A stretch of DNA of 64,000 nucleotides. It comes from Nannochloris sp. 'desiccata'. Its lineage: Eukaryota > Chlorophyta > Trebouxiophyceae > Chlorellales > Chlorellaceae. Positions within the stretch are counted from its first letter, which is position 1. Each line of letters starts with the position of its first letter. Under the pieces are notes generated by a model. That model had not been told where the DNA came from. It did no database searches and saw only the letters and a program-made list of their open reading frames with translations. Below, in pieces: positions 55,301-64,000 of the stretch. The stretch is from NCBI GenBank assembly GCA_019044685.2, contig JAGTXX020000011.1:2294001-2358000 (forward strand), read 5' to 3'. Both the position numbers and the translations under genes were made by a program.

Positions 55301-56371
55301 ATGCACCGCATCCTCTGTGCTCTGCTCGAAAACACGACTTTCAGTCTCCCAGATAATAGCTATAATACTCTAGATTCTAATAGTGCGACTAAACATAATC
55401 AAATAACTACTCTCGTAACTGCAATAGGCTCTTTATTAACTCACCCGATGGCCCAAAAATTGTATTCGTTAGGTGGTGGCGACGCAGATCCTGATGCTGC
55501 GTGTGCTGTGCTGACACTTGCCACGTGTCTCCTTCGCCAAGCGTCATCCAACACCCAATGGAGCATCGTTTTAACTACTCCTAGTAATAATAATGTCCCT
55601 CCTATCCATGCTTCCACCGCGACCGCGAGTGGTACTCAGCAGCCTCATCTTGGCGGTGTTGTCGCCCCCCTGGTTGAGTGTGTCAACCTTGCCCTCCGTC
55701 TTTCCGCATCAAATGCAGCGTGCAATCATCGGGGTGTGTGTCAAAGAGCCATTGCAACCTTATCAGCAGCTCTTGTATTGATGATGGATACCTCCTGTAC
55801 TGCTTTGCACGGGCCATTGCTGCAGTTAGCTTGTAGTACGAGTACTACTGAAAATACTGGATATAATGCTGTAGTACTGGATTCTATGAGTAGTACTGTT
55901 TTTAATGGTGGGATTATTATTATGCAAGGGATCCTGCTGTGCCTGCTGTCCTTACATTCTTTATCCTTTCTACCAAAGATAGTCAACCTGATGTCAGATG
56001 CTGCAATGCTTGCTACAGCCTGTTGCAACGTCCCTCCAAACCAGGGAGCACGTGATCATTTGACTATAGTGACACATGCTTCCGCAACTTTGTTGCAAGA
56101 ATGGTGGAATAGAGCGATAGTAAATTTGAAAAGAGAGGGAACAGGGGTGATTGGGGCAGGAGCTGTTGTGGCTGCAGCAGTGCACCAGGAGTCGAGCTTA
56201 TTGAATTCTTTGAATTGGGAACCTCTTGTAGCTGCTGCAGCCGCTACGGCTGTAGGGAGTAATGAAAAATATGGGCCGGGTGCATTAGAATCGAAGCGCG
56301 GTGTACAAAGGGCAGTGAGGCAGCTCGCCGATCAAATTAAAAAAAAGCATTCATCATCCTCAGGAGGTTGA
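52354..56371 (+). CDS. Importin-beta family protein, transportin-3/importin-13-like
   Basis: Two exons: 52354-54964 and 55086-56371; 1298 residues. The N-terminus has the shape of the importin-13/transportin-3 (MTR10) group: a first HEAT helix with LEDPHTDVQTRHAADQWLTLFRDSPQAWSTAQSAL, then HAAQVLAYKSKRQ and a following helical repeat. The rest is helical with many Ala/Ser/Thr-rich inserts and an EEEEEEEE loop near residue 410, making it longer than typical family members (about 950 residues). These receptors carry SR proteins or other cargo into the nucleus with Ran-GTP. Family placement rests mainly on the N-terminus, so cargo is unknown. Confidence 0.6.
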
Positions 56372-56657
56372 ACAAAGTCCAGTCGGTGTTATCTTATTTG
56401 TTGAGTTTCTTCATTTATCCATGCTTCAGAAATTTTCTAATGACAAATAAACAAAAGAAAGGTGTAAAGGCATGGATTCTTCTTCTTAATTATTTAAGTA
56501 AACGACCGGGAAACCCAAAAGGAGAAGAAAAAAGCCGAGTCAAAGAAAAGACATGGAGAGAAGGGAAAAAGGAAAAACATTAAATCATTTTTTTTAGATA
56601 ATTACTGTTACATCACAAAACACAAAAAGAATGTCAAGTTACATAGCAGGGGACACT

Positions 56658-58148
56658 TCAAAGCATGCCTCGAATCGGCTCCAGGTCAGGGTCTTGAGCT
56701 ACATCCGCTGCCGAAACCAAGCCTGCAGCGATCAATTGAGACAGCAAATGAACAGCTTCAGGTAGCCTTCCACATTTCACTAGACAACATGAGAAATTAT
56801 AGCGAATGTTGCACCGTTCAGATAAGTTTCCTAACGCTTCAGGCGTTGCAAGCGCCTTCATATAAGCAGCAATAGCTGCTGTCCAAGAAGCCGCTGCCAG
56901 GTCGGCACTTCCAGCTGCTTGTGCAATTTTCGCTTGCTGTGTTTGCGCTTCAGCGACACCTACAATCGCGTCAGGTTGATTCGCATTGATGCGTAATGCA
57001 CCGTTATATCCTTCTTCCAAAGCGTCCTTAACAGCGCTAAGTGCCGCCGTCAGATCAAAGGCAGGCGTCTCCAACTTACTAAGCCATTCTGCTTTGGCAA
57101 CCAATGCTTCTCCCAGTGCATTGTGTGGCATAGGATCACCTCTATCAAATGAAATGGACTCTCTCAGTCGTGTAATCGACTCATCTAACAACGGTAAAGC
57201 TTCTTCTACTGTCTCAGCATGCTCAGCAGCGGTGAGTACGCCCGCCCCCCAGTTTAATAACAGCCCTGGTAAATCATCTCCTTGATCTGTTGAGCTTAAT
57301 TCACATGCTTTGGCATATGCTTCACGTGCCTTGGTGAATTTTTCAAACCCTTGACTTACTGTTCCAGCTTTACACATTAATTCTCCGTGTTGAATGAGAA
57401 TGTCGCCTAAATTCGAGTACGTGCTGGCGTCTTCCTCCCTGGCAATTGCTTGATTGCAGCACTCTTCTGCGAGCTGCATCATTGTGTCTGATTGAGAAAT
57501 AGGATTCGAGTCTGATTCTGTTGCTGTTTCATTTAATGCTTTGACCCAAGAAGAAAGTGCGTTGGCGCAGTTGACTGCTGCATCGACTCTCATTGCACCA
57601 ATCACCTGGCTGGTCTCAGCTGTACTGGGAAATTGAGTTGAACTGCCGCTAGTATTGGTATCAGTGGATGGAGTAGGCGAAGGACGTAATTCTCGTACTG
57701 TTTGGTAGGTTTGTACAGATTGCATTAATAAAAAGCCAGCCTTAGAGGTTACTTCGTGTTCTCTTCGTCGAGTAAGCTCAGCATCAGGCAGTGCCGCTGC
57801 TACTTGCAAAAGCCCCTCTGCCCAGCTCTGTAAGCACTCTGCGATGCCAAATCTGCAGTCTAATATGCGTGAAAATGGCGCATCTGATGAATCTGCTAGG
57901 CCAATAGCTTCTTGGAAGGCTGTTGCTGCTGCTTCGTAGTATGTCAATGCCTCCTGGCCTTTGCGGCGTTCAGCCCTTTGCTGTAGGTCCTCGGCCACTG
58001 CAAAAAAAATTAGAACCCCAATGAGGTATGATTTCTTTAGATAAGTCCAGCAACTAAGACAGATGGTGATATTAGAATAAACGATAAACTAACTCTTTGA
58101 TTTAAGCTCAAATGGGGAATCATCTTTTCGATCTTTCTTGGGCGCCAT
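56658..58148 (-). CDS. TPR-like helical repeat protein, unknown
   Basis: Two exons: 58148-58094 and 57997-56658; 464 residues. The N-terminus is basic (MAPKKDRKDDSPFELKSK). The remainder is Ala-rich paired helices with TPR-like spacing, for example ALTYYEAAATAFQEAIGLA, CNQAIAREEDASTYSNLGDILIQHGEL, FEKFTKAREAYAKACEL and AIAAYMKALATPEALGNL. No catalytic motif is seen. It probably binds other proteins; partner and location are unknown. The start is set by the exon-1 ATG, whose splice recreates a second Met. Confidence 0.75.
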
Positions 58149-58498
58149 CGTTGCAGGACAGTATTCAATATGATGGTTGGTGCATATGTGTCCACCTGAT
58201 TTATGGCAAAAAATAATAATGACTTAGGATTTAATATACCGATGATACTATGTTGGGATAGCACAACTTTCAGCCTTTAGCACAGAGAATGCGCTCTACT
58301 GCCAATCGCGATGAACGCAAAGACAGAGAAGGAAGTACAATCAGAAATATAGAATCAAAGAAGGATATGTAACAGCAAAAATCAGGAGCACTATAGACCA
58401 AAAAAACACCGCCGCTGTCGATAAAATCACATCGTCGCCTTCGAATAAACAGACATCAAAAATAAATTGATGCGAATAACTCCCTGGAGTCCTTAATC

Positions 58499-58771
58499 TC
58501 AAGGACGATAAAGTTCATCATCATTCCTAACACTACGGCCTCTGCGCCCTGAACCACGAGGGCGGCCACGAGGTCTGCCAGTAGGCTGATATGGTTGAGT
58601 CAGCCCACGGTTTTTCCGGCCTCGAGGCAGGCCTCGATATGGTCCAACAGGGGCGGTATAATGACGAACATTAGGGACTCCAGTGAGTAATTCCTCGGCA
58701 CGGGCAAGGCCCATGCGTTGCTTGGATCTAGGGCTGGTGCGGGGCAAGAGATGGGGGCTTGATGAGGGCAA
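58499..58771 (-). CDS. Possible remnant ORF with an AT-hook
   Basis: A 90-residue frame ending in an Arg/Gly-rich tail with GRPRGRPRG, a textbook AT-hook, followed by SGRRGRSVRNDDELYRP. No other domain is seen and the 5' side runs into retrotransposon-derived sequence from about 58760 on the other strand. It may be the 3' end of a disrupted gene, or chance. Low confidence. Confidence 0.3.
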   Translation of the reverse strand: MPSSSPHLLPRTSPRSKQRMGLARAEELLTGVPNVRHYTAPVGPYRGLPRGRKNRGLTQPYQPTGRPRGRPRGSGRRGRSVRNDDELYRP

Positions 58772-59139
58772 TGGTATACTTGGAACAACCGCAGCAGAAA
58801 CAGGAGTGCCAGCAGCGGTGGCTGCGACGTATTCTCAGGATACCCTGGAAAGATCACATAAGTAATGAGGTTGTTTTACAGCGAGCCGGGCTCCCATCTA
58901 TAGAGACTAGGACTAGGCAGCTGCGTATGCTCTGGCTGGGTCATGTCGTGAGACTTGGCCCTGACAGACTCCCTTATCAAGCGCTCTTTGGCCAGCTTGC
59001 TGGTCAGAGAAGCCGAGGCAAGGGGAACCTCCAGACACTTGGCAAGTTATATCATAAGGACATACTTATCCTTCAGGGTGGTACTCCTAATGGTTTACCT
59101 TGGCTGGAATGTGCCCTGGAACCCACTTTTAAAACTTAA
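58759..59139 (+). mobile_element. Non-LTR retrotransposon (LINE) ORF2 3' remnant
   Basis: The frame reads QQRWLRRILRIPWKDHISNEVVL ... AGLPSIETRTRQLRMLWLGHVVRL, then a Gly/Arg-rich end and GLPWLECAL. This is the widely conserved segment just after the reverse transcriptase of LINE-type elements (RRIL-x-I-x-W-x-D ... NEEVLRRAGLPSI ... RRLRWLGHV). Only about 125 codons remain; the catalytic RT and endonuclease are absent, so it is a 5'-truncated dead copy, the usual result of incomplete reverse transcription. Confidence 0.75.
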
Positions 59140-60389
59140 CAAGTCAGTGATTTAGCCTAGCTCGTAGTCACAATCAGTGAGGGTGTATAGAAAGGAGGAT
59201 GATCTTGGCCGAGCATTAAATGTCACCACGCTGGTTGTCTATCATTCTACTATACACCATTAGTTAAACCATTTACTTTATGTCTACCTTGCCCAGCCGT
59301 GTGCCCTTCCTACTGTTTGCCCCGCCCGCTGGCGTCCCCCTCCCAGCAGAACTTCTAGATAAAAGCTCTGTTCTTAGGCTTTTCATCATAGTAGCTGCAC
59401 GTAGACACAAGAAACATCACTTGGATTGAATTCCTGTGTTGGCTTCATCCTCTTCTACGAGATCAACAGAAATCTCATGGGGAGCGACGGTGGAACCACC
59501 TCCAGAGGCAGCAGGGACGACAGTGGCACTTCACCTGTCTAGAGTACAGTGCGCTGCAAGGTCAGTTGGGGATCTACGCTGGTATTCGTTTACTTAACTC
59601 AGCTAAGAGAGCATACGGCAGCGCAGGTAACTGATATAAAATCTATCGGGTGCCCATTAATTTTGAACGATATCACATCGATGCGATATGATTTTCAGGG
59701 TTCTGCCGCCGGGCGATATGGTCGCCTCGCAAAATCTAGGCTTGCATACTTCTTAATATGGATGCAACATATAGAGTATCACATTTAAATACTGTCTTCG
59801 GATAAACCGGCCCTGAGCTGCCCTGAAGGGAAAATCTGATAGTATATCATTAGTAATAACGAAGCCTCGTCATTGTTAAGGTTTTTGACGGGATTCTCAA
59901 TGAAAGCCTTAATGCGGAACTGAACATCACAGCATTATTTAAAATAATTCAATTTATATTAAAAAAAAAACAGGTTAGGACACCCATGATGGGTGCCGTC
60001 TGAGAAGATAGTACAGCGCTGAGATTTTAGAGACGACAAACTCCAGCCCTTTTGCTTCCTTTTGAACCTCCTAGATGACAATCGTGGTGACGATGACCTG
60101 AGGACTGAGCGTCCGAGGTCATTAGCTGCCTTATCATTCAACAACTCTTAAGGATTAGCAGGGGGATACATAAATTTAGTACAGATTAAACCGTTTACAA
60201 TAATTTCTTTCTTTCTTTTTCTTTTATTATTCATGAAGATTTACTGGGCTTTTTATTTATATTATTAAACTAATTATTGAGTGCATGAATGATATACAGG
60301 AAGAAACATCCAAAGTACAATTATATAAAACTTACTTGGTTATTCACTCTTTCACTACCTCTTTCACTACTGGTGTATATGAAAGCCGC
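59140..60389. other. Gene-poor region flanking the retrotransposon remnant
   Basis: No supportable gene. Contains an A10 tract and a short perfect inverted repeat, CACCCATGATGGGTG (about 59981-59995). Possibly old element 3' sequence. Confidence 0.4.
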
Positions 60390-61646
60390 TTAATCATCGC
60401 ACTGACTCTTTGTCGCCCACCCGTCTGTTCTCAACAATCGAATCTGTGCCAAAGCAAAAATCGCTTTTACTAGACGTGCATAATCACATCCGATAGACAT
60501 TTTCGCTAAATCTACAGCAGTTACAGCCCATAATAAAGGCCCCATAACTGACAGCAAACCTCGAGCAGCACCGTAGCGAGCTGCCGCTTGAGTTAATCCT
60601 CTTTGTGCCATCCTCAAAGCAGCTCTGTTTGTCAGACTTCCTGCTGTAACTGCAGCTACCTGTGCAGCAGCTTCATATTGAATTGTGCGGCGTAATAACA
60701 CGCTTCCTAATTGTCTAGCTGCGTTCATTTGCATGTTGGTCATCATGACAGTGGCGCCCAAACGAGTCAGTGTTGGGAAAACTTCCTTTGCGCCTAATTT
60801 TAAAGGCGCAAGCGCTCTTTGTAAGACATTCGGGCTGTGTGATGAACCAGAAGATGTAGAGGAACTGTTACTGCCCATAGCATCTCCCTGCGTTGCATGC
60901 TCAGCTGCAGTGGAGGTGGCAGGTCCAGCCGCGTCTACGGCATCTGCATGGTCATTTAATAAAAATAAGAATATCTCTGCCTCCAGGTCATGTGTAGCTA
61001 GATCCGAAGGGCAGGGGACACTGAGGTGGGAATGAATAGCGAGTAATGTTTGGCGATACGAAGGCCAGGTGCCACGCAAGGTAGAGCCAGCATCTGCAGC
61101 CAAAAAGCGGAAGCGGTGTTCGATTTTTCGAATGAGGGCTTCTCTGCCGCTATATTGGACTGAAGGAACGCTGGGAGTCTGGATAGACTTTCCTAAAGGG
61201 CTCAACAGACTGGTACCTGTAATAGAGGTAATAACATGTAAATTAATTACGAAAAAGTTGGGAGAGTGATAAAAATGTTGTGATGATCTTGGGCGAACAC
61301 ATTTTCATATGGCAAAATTCCTGGCCAATTGCTTACTGTATAAGCTGGAATAAAGATCCTCAAGCTCTTCATCAGTTGCTAGAGACAAAACGACATATAG
61401 ATCCGAATCTAACCCATAAGGAACCTCAACTCGATTGATTGCAGGGCGGGGAGGGTCTTCCAAGGCAGCACGTGTTCTGTTAACATTATTCCTAATGTTC
61501 CTGGTGTTAACTAATTGTAATGCAGTGCCGAAATGGCGGTATACGCGGAACTGCTTAGGGGTTTGAGTTAGTTTTGAGTTTCGGATATGATCTTGTTGGT
61601 TTATCACAGCGGGCCTGTGGGCTGCTAAGCGAGCCGCCCCATGCAT
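60390..61646 (-). CDS. UPF0174 (YaaW-like) protein, organelle-targeted
   Basis: Two exons: 61646-61337 and 61216-60390; 378 residues. The leader (about 70 residues, basic, no acidic run) suggests import into mitochondrion or plastid. Then comes the UPF0174/YaaW pattern: YGLDSDLYVVLSLATDEELEDLYSSLY|STSLLSPL, IEHRFRFLAADAGSTLRGTWPSYRQTLLAI, and CPSDLATHDLEAEIFLFLL. The second half is Ala-rich with two long hydrophobic stretches (LLSVMGPLLWAVTAVDL). The bacterial family has no settled function. An organellar origin is plausible but not shown. Confidence 0.75.
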
Positions 61647-62018
61647 TGTAATTGTCGCCGATATTTTAGAAAAGATAATTTAAGAATTTACATACTGGAG
61701 TCGTTTCAAGGGATTAATCTAGGCTCCCAGTACTGACGGCAAAAGTCTTCTGCAAGACTTTGCAGCAAATGCATTCTGGTTTTTCCATCAAGAAATTTAA
61801 ACATTGTTAGCTGTTTTCTAACAGCATTCGACTCAAACTATGCATTCCCTTCTGTTACATGGATGGCTAATTATAAAAACCTCTACTAGAAGGCGAGAGA
61901 GCTACTGCTCCGTACCACGGCTTATTACATTCCCATACTCAAGAGACCAAGGGCTCCCCTCCATTCATCATAAGGTCAATAGAAACAACCAAAATAATAC
62001 ACATATTGTATGTTCAAT
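61647..62018. other. Intergenic region
   Basis: 3' flank of the ACP gene and promoter of the UPF0174 gene. Nothing else seen. Confidence 0.4.
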
Positions 62019-62629
62019 TTAACGAGCCATTGGGTTGGTAGCTACAAAACTAATGGCATCGCTGCAGGACAAGATTTTGTCGGCTTCACTGTCAGGAATT
62101 TCAATTGCGAATTCTTCTTCAATTGCCATGACCAACTCCACTGTATCCAAGCTGTCCAGTCCCAAATCCTTCTGGAAAGACGATGTGGGAGCCACCTAAT
62201 TATACAAATAAGGAAGAATCGAATTAATAAACAGAGAAAGTGAAAATAATAGACGTTGTGGGAGCATCTCAAATATTTGTGAGGTTTTAAACCCTCTGTT
62301 CACACAGAACAATATCTCCCACACAGCTCAGACATGTTATCAGTAGTATGATCAGATAATATACTGTATAACAGAGCCAACCCCTCGCCTAATTAGCTTT
62401 GTTTGCTTACCTTTCCTGCATCCACTTTTTCAAAGTTTTTCACGACATTAATAACTCTATCAGTCACGTCCTTCTTGTCGAGATATGATGCATCAGCAGC
62501 AAAGAATCGGAGGAACTGAAGGGAGACAGGTGCCATAGCTTCAGACTGCATACCGATGCCTGGTGTGAGGCGGACATTGTTGAGGACGCCTTGCCTGACA
62601 GCGGCAAAGGTGCGTTGAAGGAATGCCAT
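62019..62629 (-). CDS. Mitochondrial acyl carrier protein
   Basis: ACP carries acyl chains for mitochondrial fatty-acid/lipoate synthesis and is a subunit of complex I. Two exons: 62629-62411 and 62195-62019; 131 residues. The leader [20 protein letters not shown] is a mitochondrial presequence. The carrier domain has [49 protein letters not shown]; the Ser of DSLD takes the phosphopantetheine arm. [11 protein letters not shown] closes the fold. An upstream in-frame ATG at 62662 is less likely because it would add an acidic residue before the presequence. Confidence 0.93.
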
Positions 62630-62935
62630 TTTGTCAAAATGTATTATTATTTGATCAGCCAATGCCTAGGTCTTTACAATAAAAACGATTCTTTCTTTTT
62701 TTCATTTTTCCAAACAAAACACGTGTCCCTAAGCGATTTATAGATCGCCTACGCTCCATCAACTCCATAATTTCTTATTTTATGCCGTGTACATCATGAT
62801 GGAATGCGGTGCTGGCGATCACAACATCTAAAAGTACCGATCATTAGCATTGATCCCCTCAACAATATTTACAATAACTTGGACTTCAAGTGTCATAATT
62901 TCTACGTTTTAGCCATCTAATAGCACACGTTACAA
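62630..62935. promoter_or_regulatory. Divergent promoter region, ACP / TM9 gene
   Basis: 306 bases between opposite start codons. No specific element assigned. Confidence 0.3.
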
Positions 62936-64000
62936 ATGAAAATGCATAGAAGCACGACAAGGGCCGCAACAATGCGGTTCCTCTATCTAGCTACGTGCAT
63001 CGCTGTCGCCACCGCTTCAAAGCATTACAATACCGGCGACACAGTAGACCTCTATGCCAACGTAGTAGGCCCCTTTGCCAACCCTTCCGAAACCTACCAA
63101 TATTTCACACTACCTATCTGTGCGCCTCACCCAGAAAGTAAAGAAAAGCTTCTAGGACTCGGAGAAGTTCTCGCCGGTCACCGCCTCGTTACCGGTCCTT
63201 ATACGATTAAATTCAGAGAACCTATAGAATCAGCTACTTTATGCGTACGGTATATTGATGAAGAAGATATGGAGACATTGCGTGATGCAGTTATAGAAGA
63301 TTATTACTTTCAATTTGTACTTGACGGAGATTTACCATTATGGGGATTCATCGGTAAAATGGAGCGAATTAAACCAGAATCAAAGAAACGTGACGCCCAT
63401 CGGTTAGTATTATTCACTCATTTACATTTTGATATCATGTATAACGAGGATCGCGTTATTCAAGTTGATGTTTCCACAAATCCTGAAGCGGCAATTGACA
63501 TTTCAAAGCCCTCTGCTCGCTCAGTAGAGTTTACGTATTCTGTTTCTTGGCAGCCAACGGATATCCCCTTTGGTAGGCGTAAAGAGAGATACGAGAAGTA
63601 TAGTTTCTTACCCCAACATGTGGAATTACATTGGTTTAGTATCGCAAACAGTTGCGCTACTGTTGCCGTGCTAACTGGTGTCTTGGCATCCATTCTGTTG
63701 AGAGTGTTGAAGGCAGATGTTCGACGCTATATGGACCCAGAAGCTGCAGAAACAAGCTCAGATGCAGGGTGGAAAATGTTACATGGAGATGTCTTTCGTA
63801 CTCCACCTGCGCCTGGTGTTTTCTCTGCCTGTGTCGGTGCAGGCACTCAGATATTAGTCATCACCAGCGCAATTTTTCTTTTATCACTTGCCGGTCACTA
63901 TCGAGCCTACAACCGCGGTGCTCTACTCGCAAGTTGCGTCATTTTATACGCATTCACAGCAGGGATAGCAGGATATACCAGTGGAAAACTGTTTAGAGCT
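62936..64000 (+). CDS. Transmembrane 9 superfamily (nonaspanin) protein, 5' part
   Basis: 355 codons are visible, open to the window end. A signal peptide (MRFLYLATCIAVATAS; the third Met may be the real start) leads to the TM9SF lumenal domain: HYNTGDTVDLYANVVGPFANPSETYQYFTLPIC, GEVLAGHRLVTGPYTIKF, and VEFTYSVSWQPTDIPF. Then come the first membrane helix, HWFSIANSCATVAVLTGVLASIL, and the cytosolic MDPEA segment with GWKMLHGDVFRTPPAPGVFSACVGAG, typical of TM9SF1/EMP70. Endomembrane proteins of Golgi/endosomes; about half the protein lies beyond 64000. Confidence 0.92.
   Translation, partial: MKMHRSTTRAATMRFLYLATCIAVATASKHYNTGDTVDLYANVVGPFANPSETYQYFTLPICAPHPESKEKLLGLGEVLAGHRLVTGPYTIKFREPIESATLCVRYIDEEDMETLRDAVIEDYYFQFVLDGDLPLWGFIGKMERIKPESKKRDAHRLVLFTHLHFDIMYNEDRVIQVDVSTNPEAAIDISKPSARSVEFTYSVSWQPTDIPFGRRKERYEKYSFLPQHVELHWFSIANSCATVAVLTGVLASILLRVLKADVRRYMDPEAAETSSDAGWKMLHGDVFRTPPAPGVFSACVGAGTQILVITSAIFLLSLAGHYRAYNRGALLASCVILYAFTAGIAGYTSGKLFRA

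Overview
This is nuclear DNA of a photosynthetic eukaryote, most likely a green alga. Genes carry short GT-AG spliceosomal introns (about 60-410 bp, one GC-AG). Base composition is moderately AT-rich. Several products point to the plant/green-algal lineage: tocopherol cyclase (VTE1), a plant-type MPBQ methyltransferase (VTE3), plastid uroporphyrinogen decarboxylase, DXR of the MEP pathway, GDP-mannose 3,5-epimerase and an SnRK2-like kinase. I cannot name the species from the sequence.

Layout. 1-15 kb: a PQ-loop transporter, VTE1 (minus), a repeat-bearing gap, an organellar P-loop ATPase with a damaged reading frame, a gamma-glutamylcyclotransferase-like protein, the SNARE USE1 (minus) head-to-head with Beclin/ATG6, and a plastid-type unknown protein (minus). 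15-28 kb: UROD, a small coiled-coil protein, an F-box/MBD4-type DNA glycosylase fusion (minus), DXR, a recent tandem duplication of a secreted CotH-like gene (second copy frameshifted), an SnRK2-like kinase and a low-molecular-weight phosphatase. 29-43 kb: RPA12, COQ3 (minus), a U2AF65-like factor, exocyst SEC10 (minus), PRMT3, an Mpe1/RBBP6-like DWNN protein (minus) and VTE3. 44-64 kb: Pescadillo, GDP-mannose epimerase, RAB2 (minus), NDOR1/TAH18 (minus), a large importin-like protein, a TPR protein (minus), a non-LTR retrotransposon remnant, a UPF0174 protein (minus), mitochondrial ACP (minus) and the 5' part of a TM9 protein running off the window.

The genes are mostly unrelated housekeeping functions, with no operon. 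Two themes recur. Many neighbours are divergent pairs separated by only about 200-380 bp, which suggests shared promoters. Several otherwise well-conserved genes (Mpe1-like, VTE3, SEC10, the ATPase, CotH copy 2) need single-base corrections, mostly in homopolymers, to give a continuous protein. The most novel protein-level observation is the in-frame fusion of an F-box to an MBD4-like DNA glycosylase at 17407-18438.
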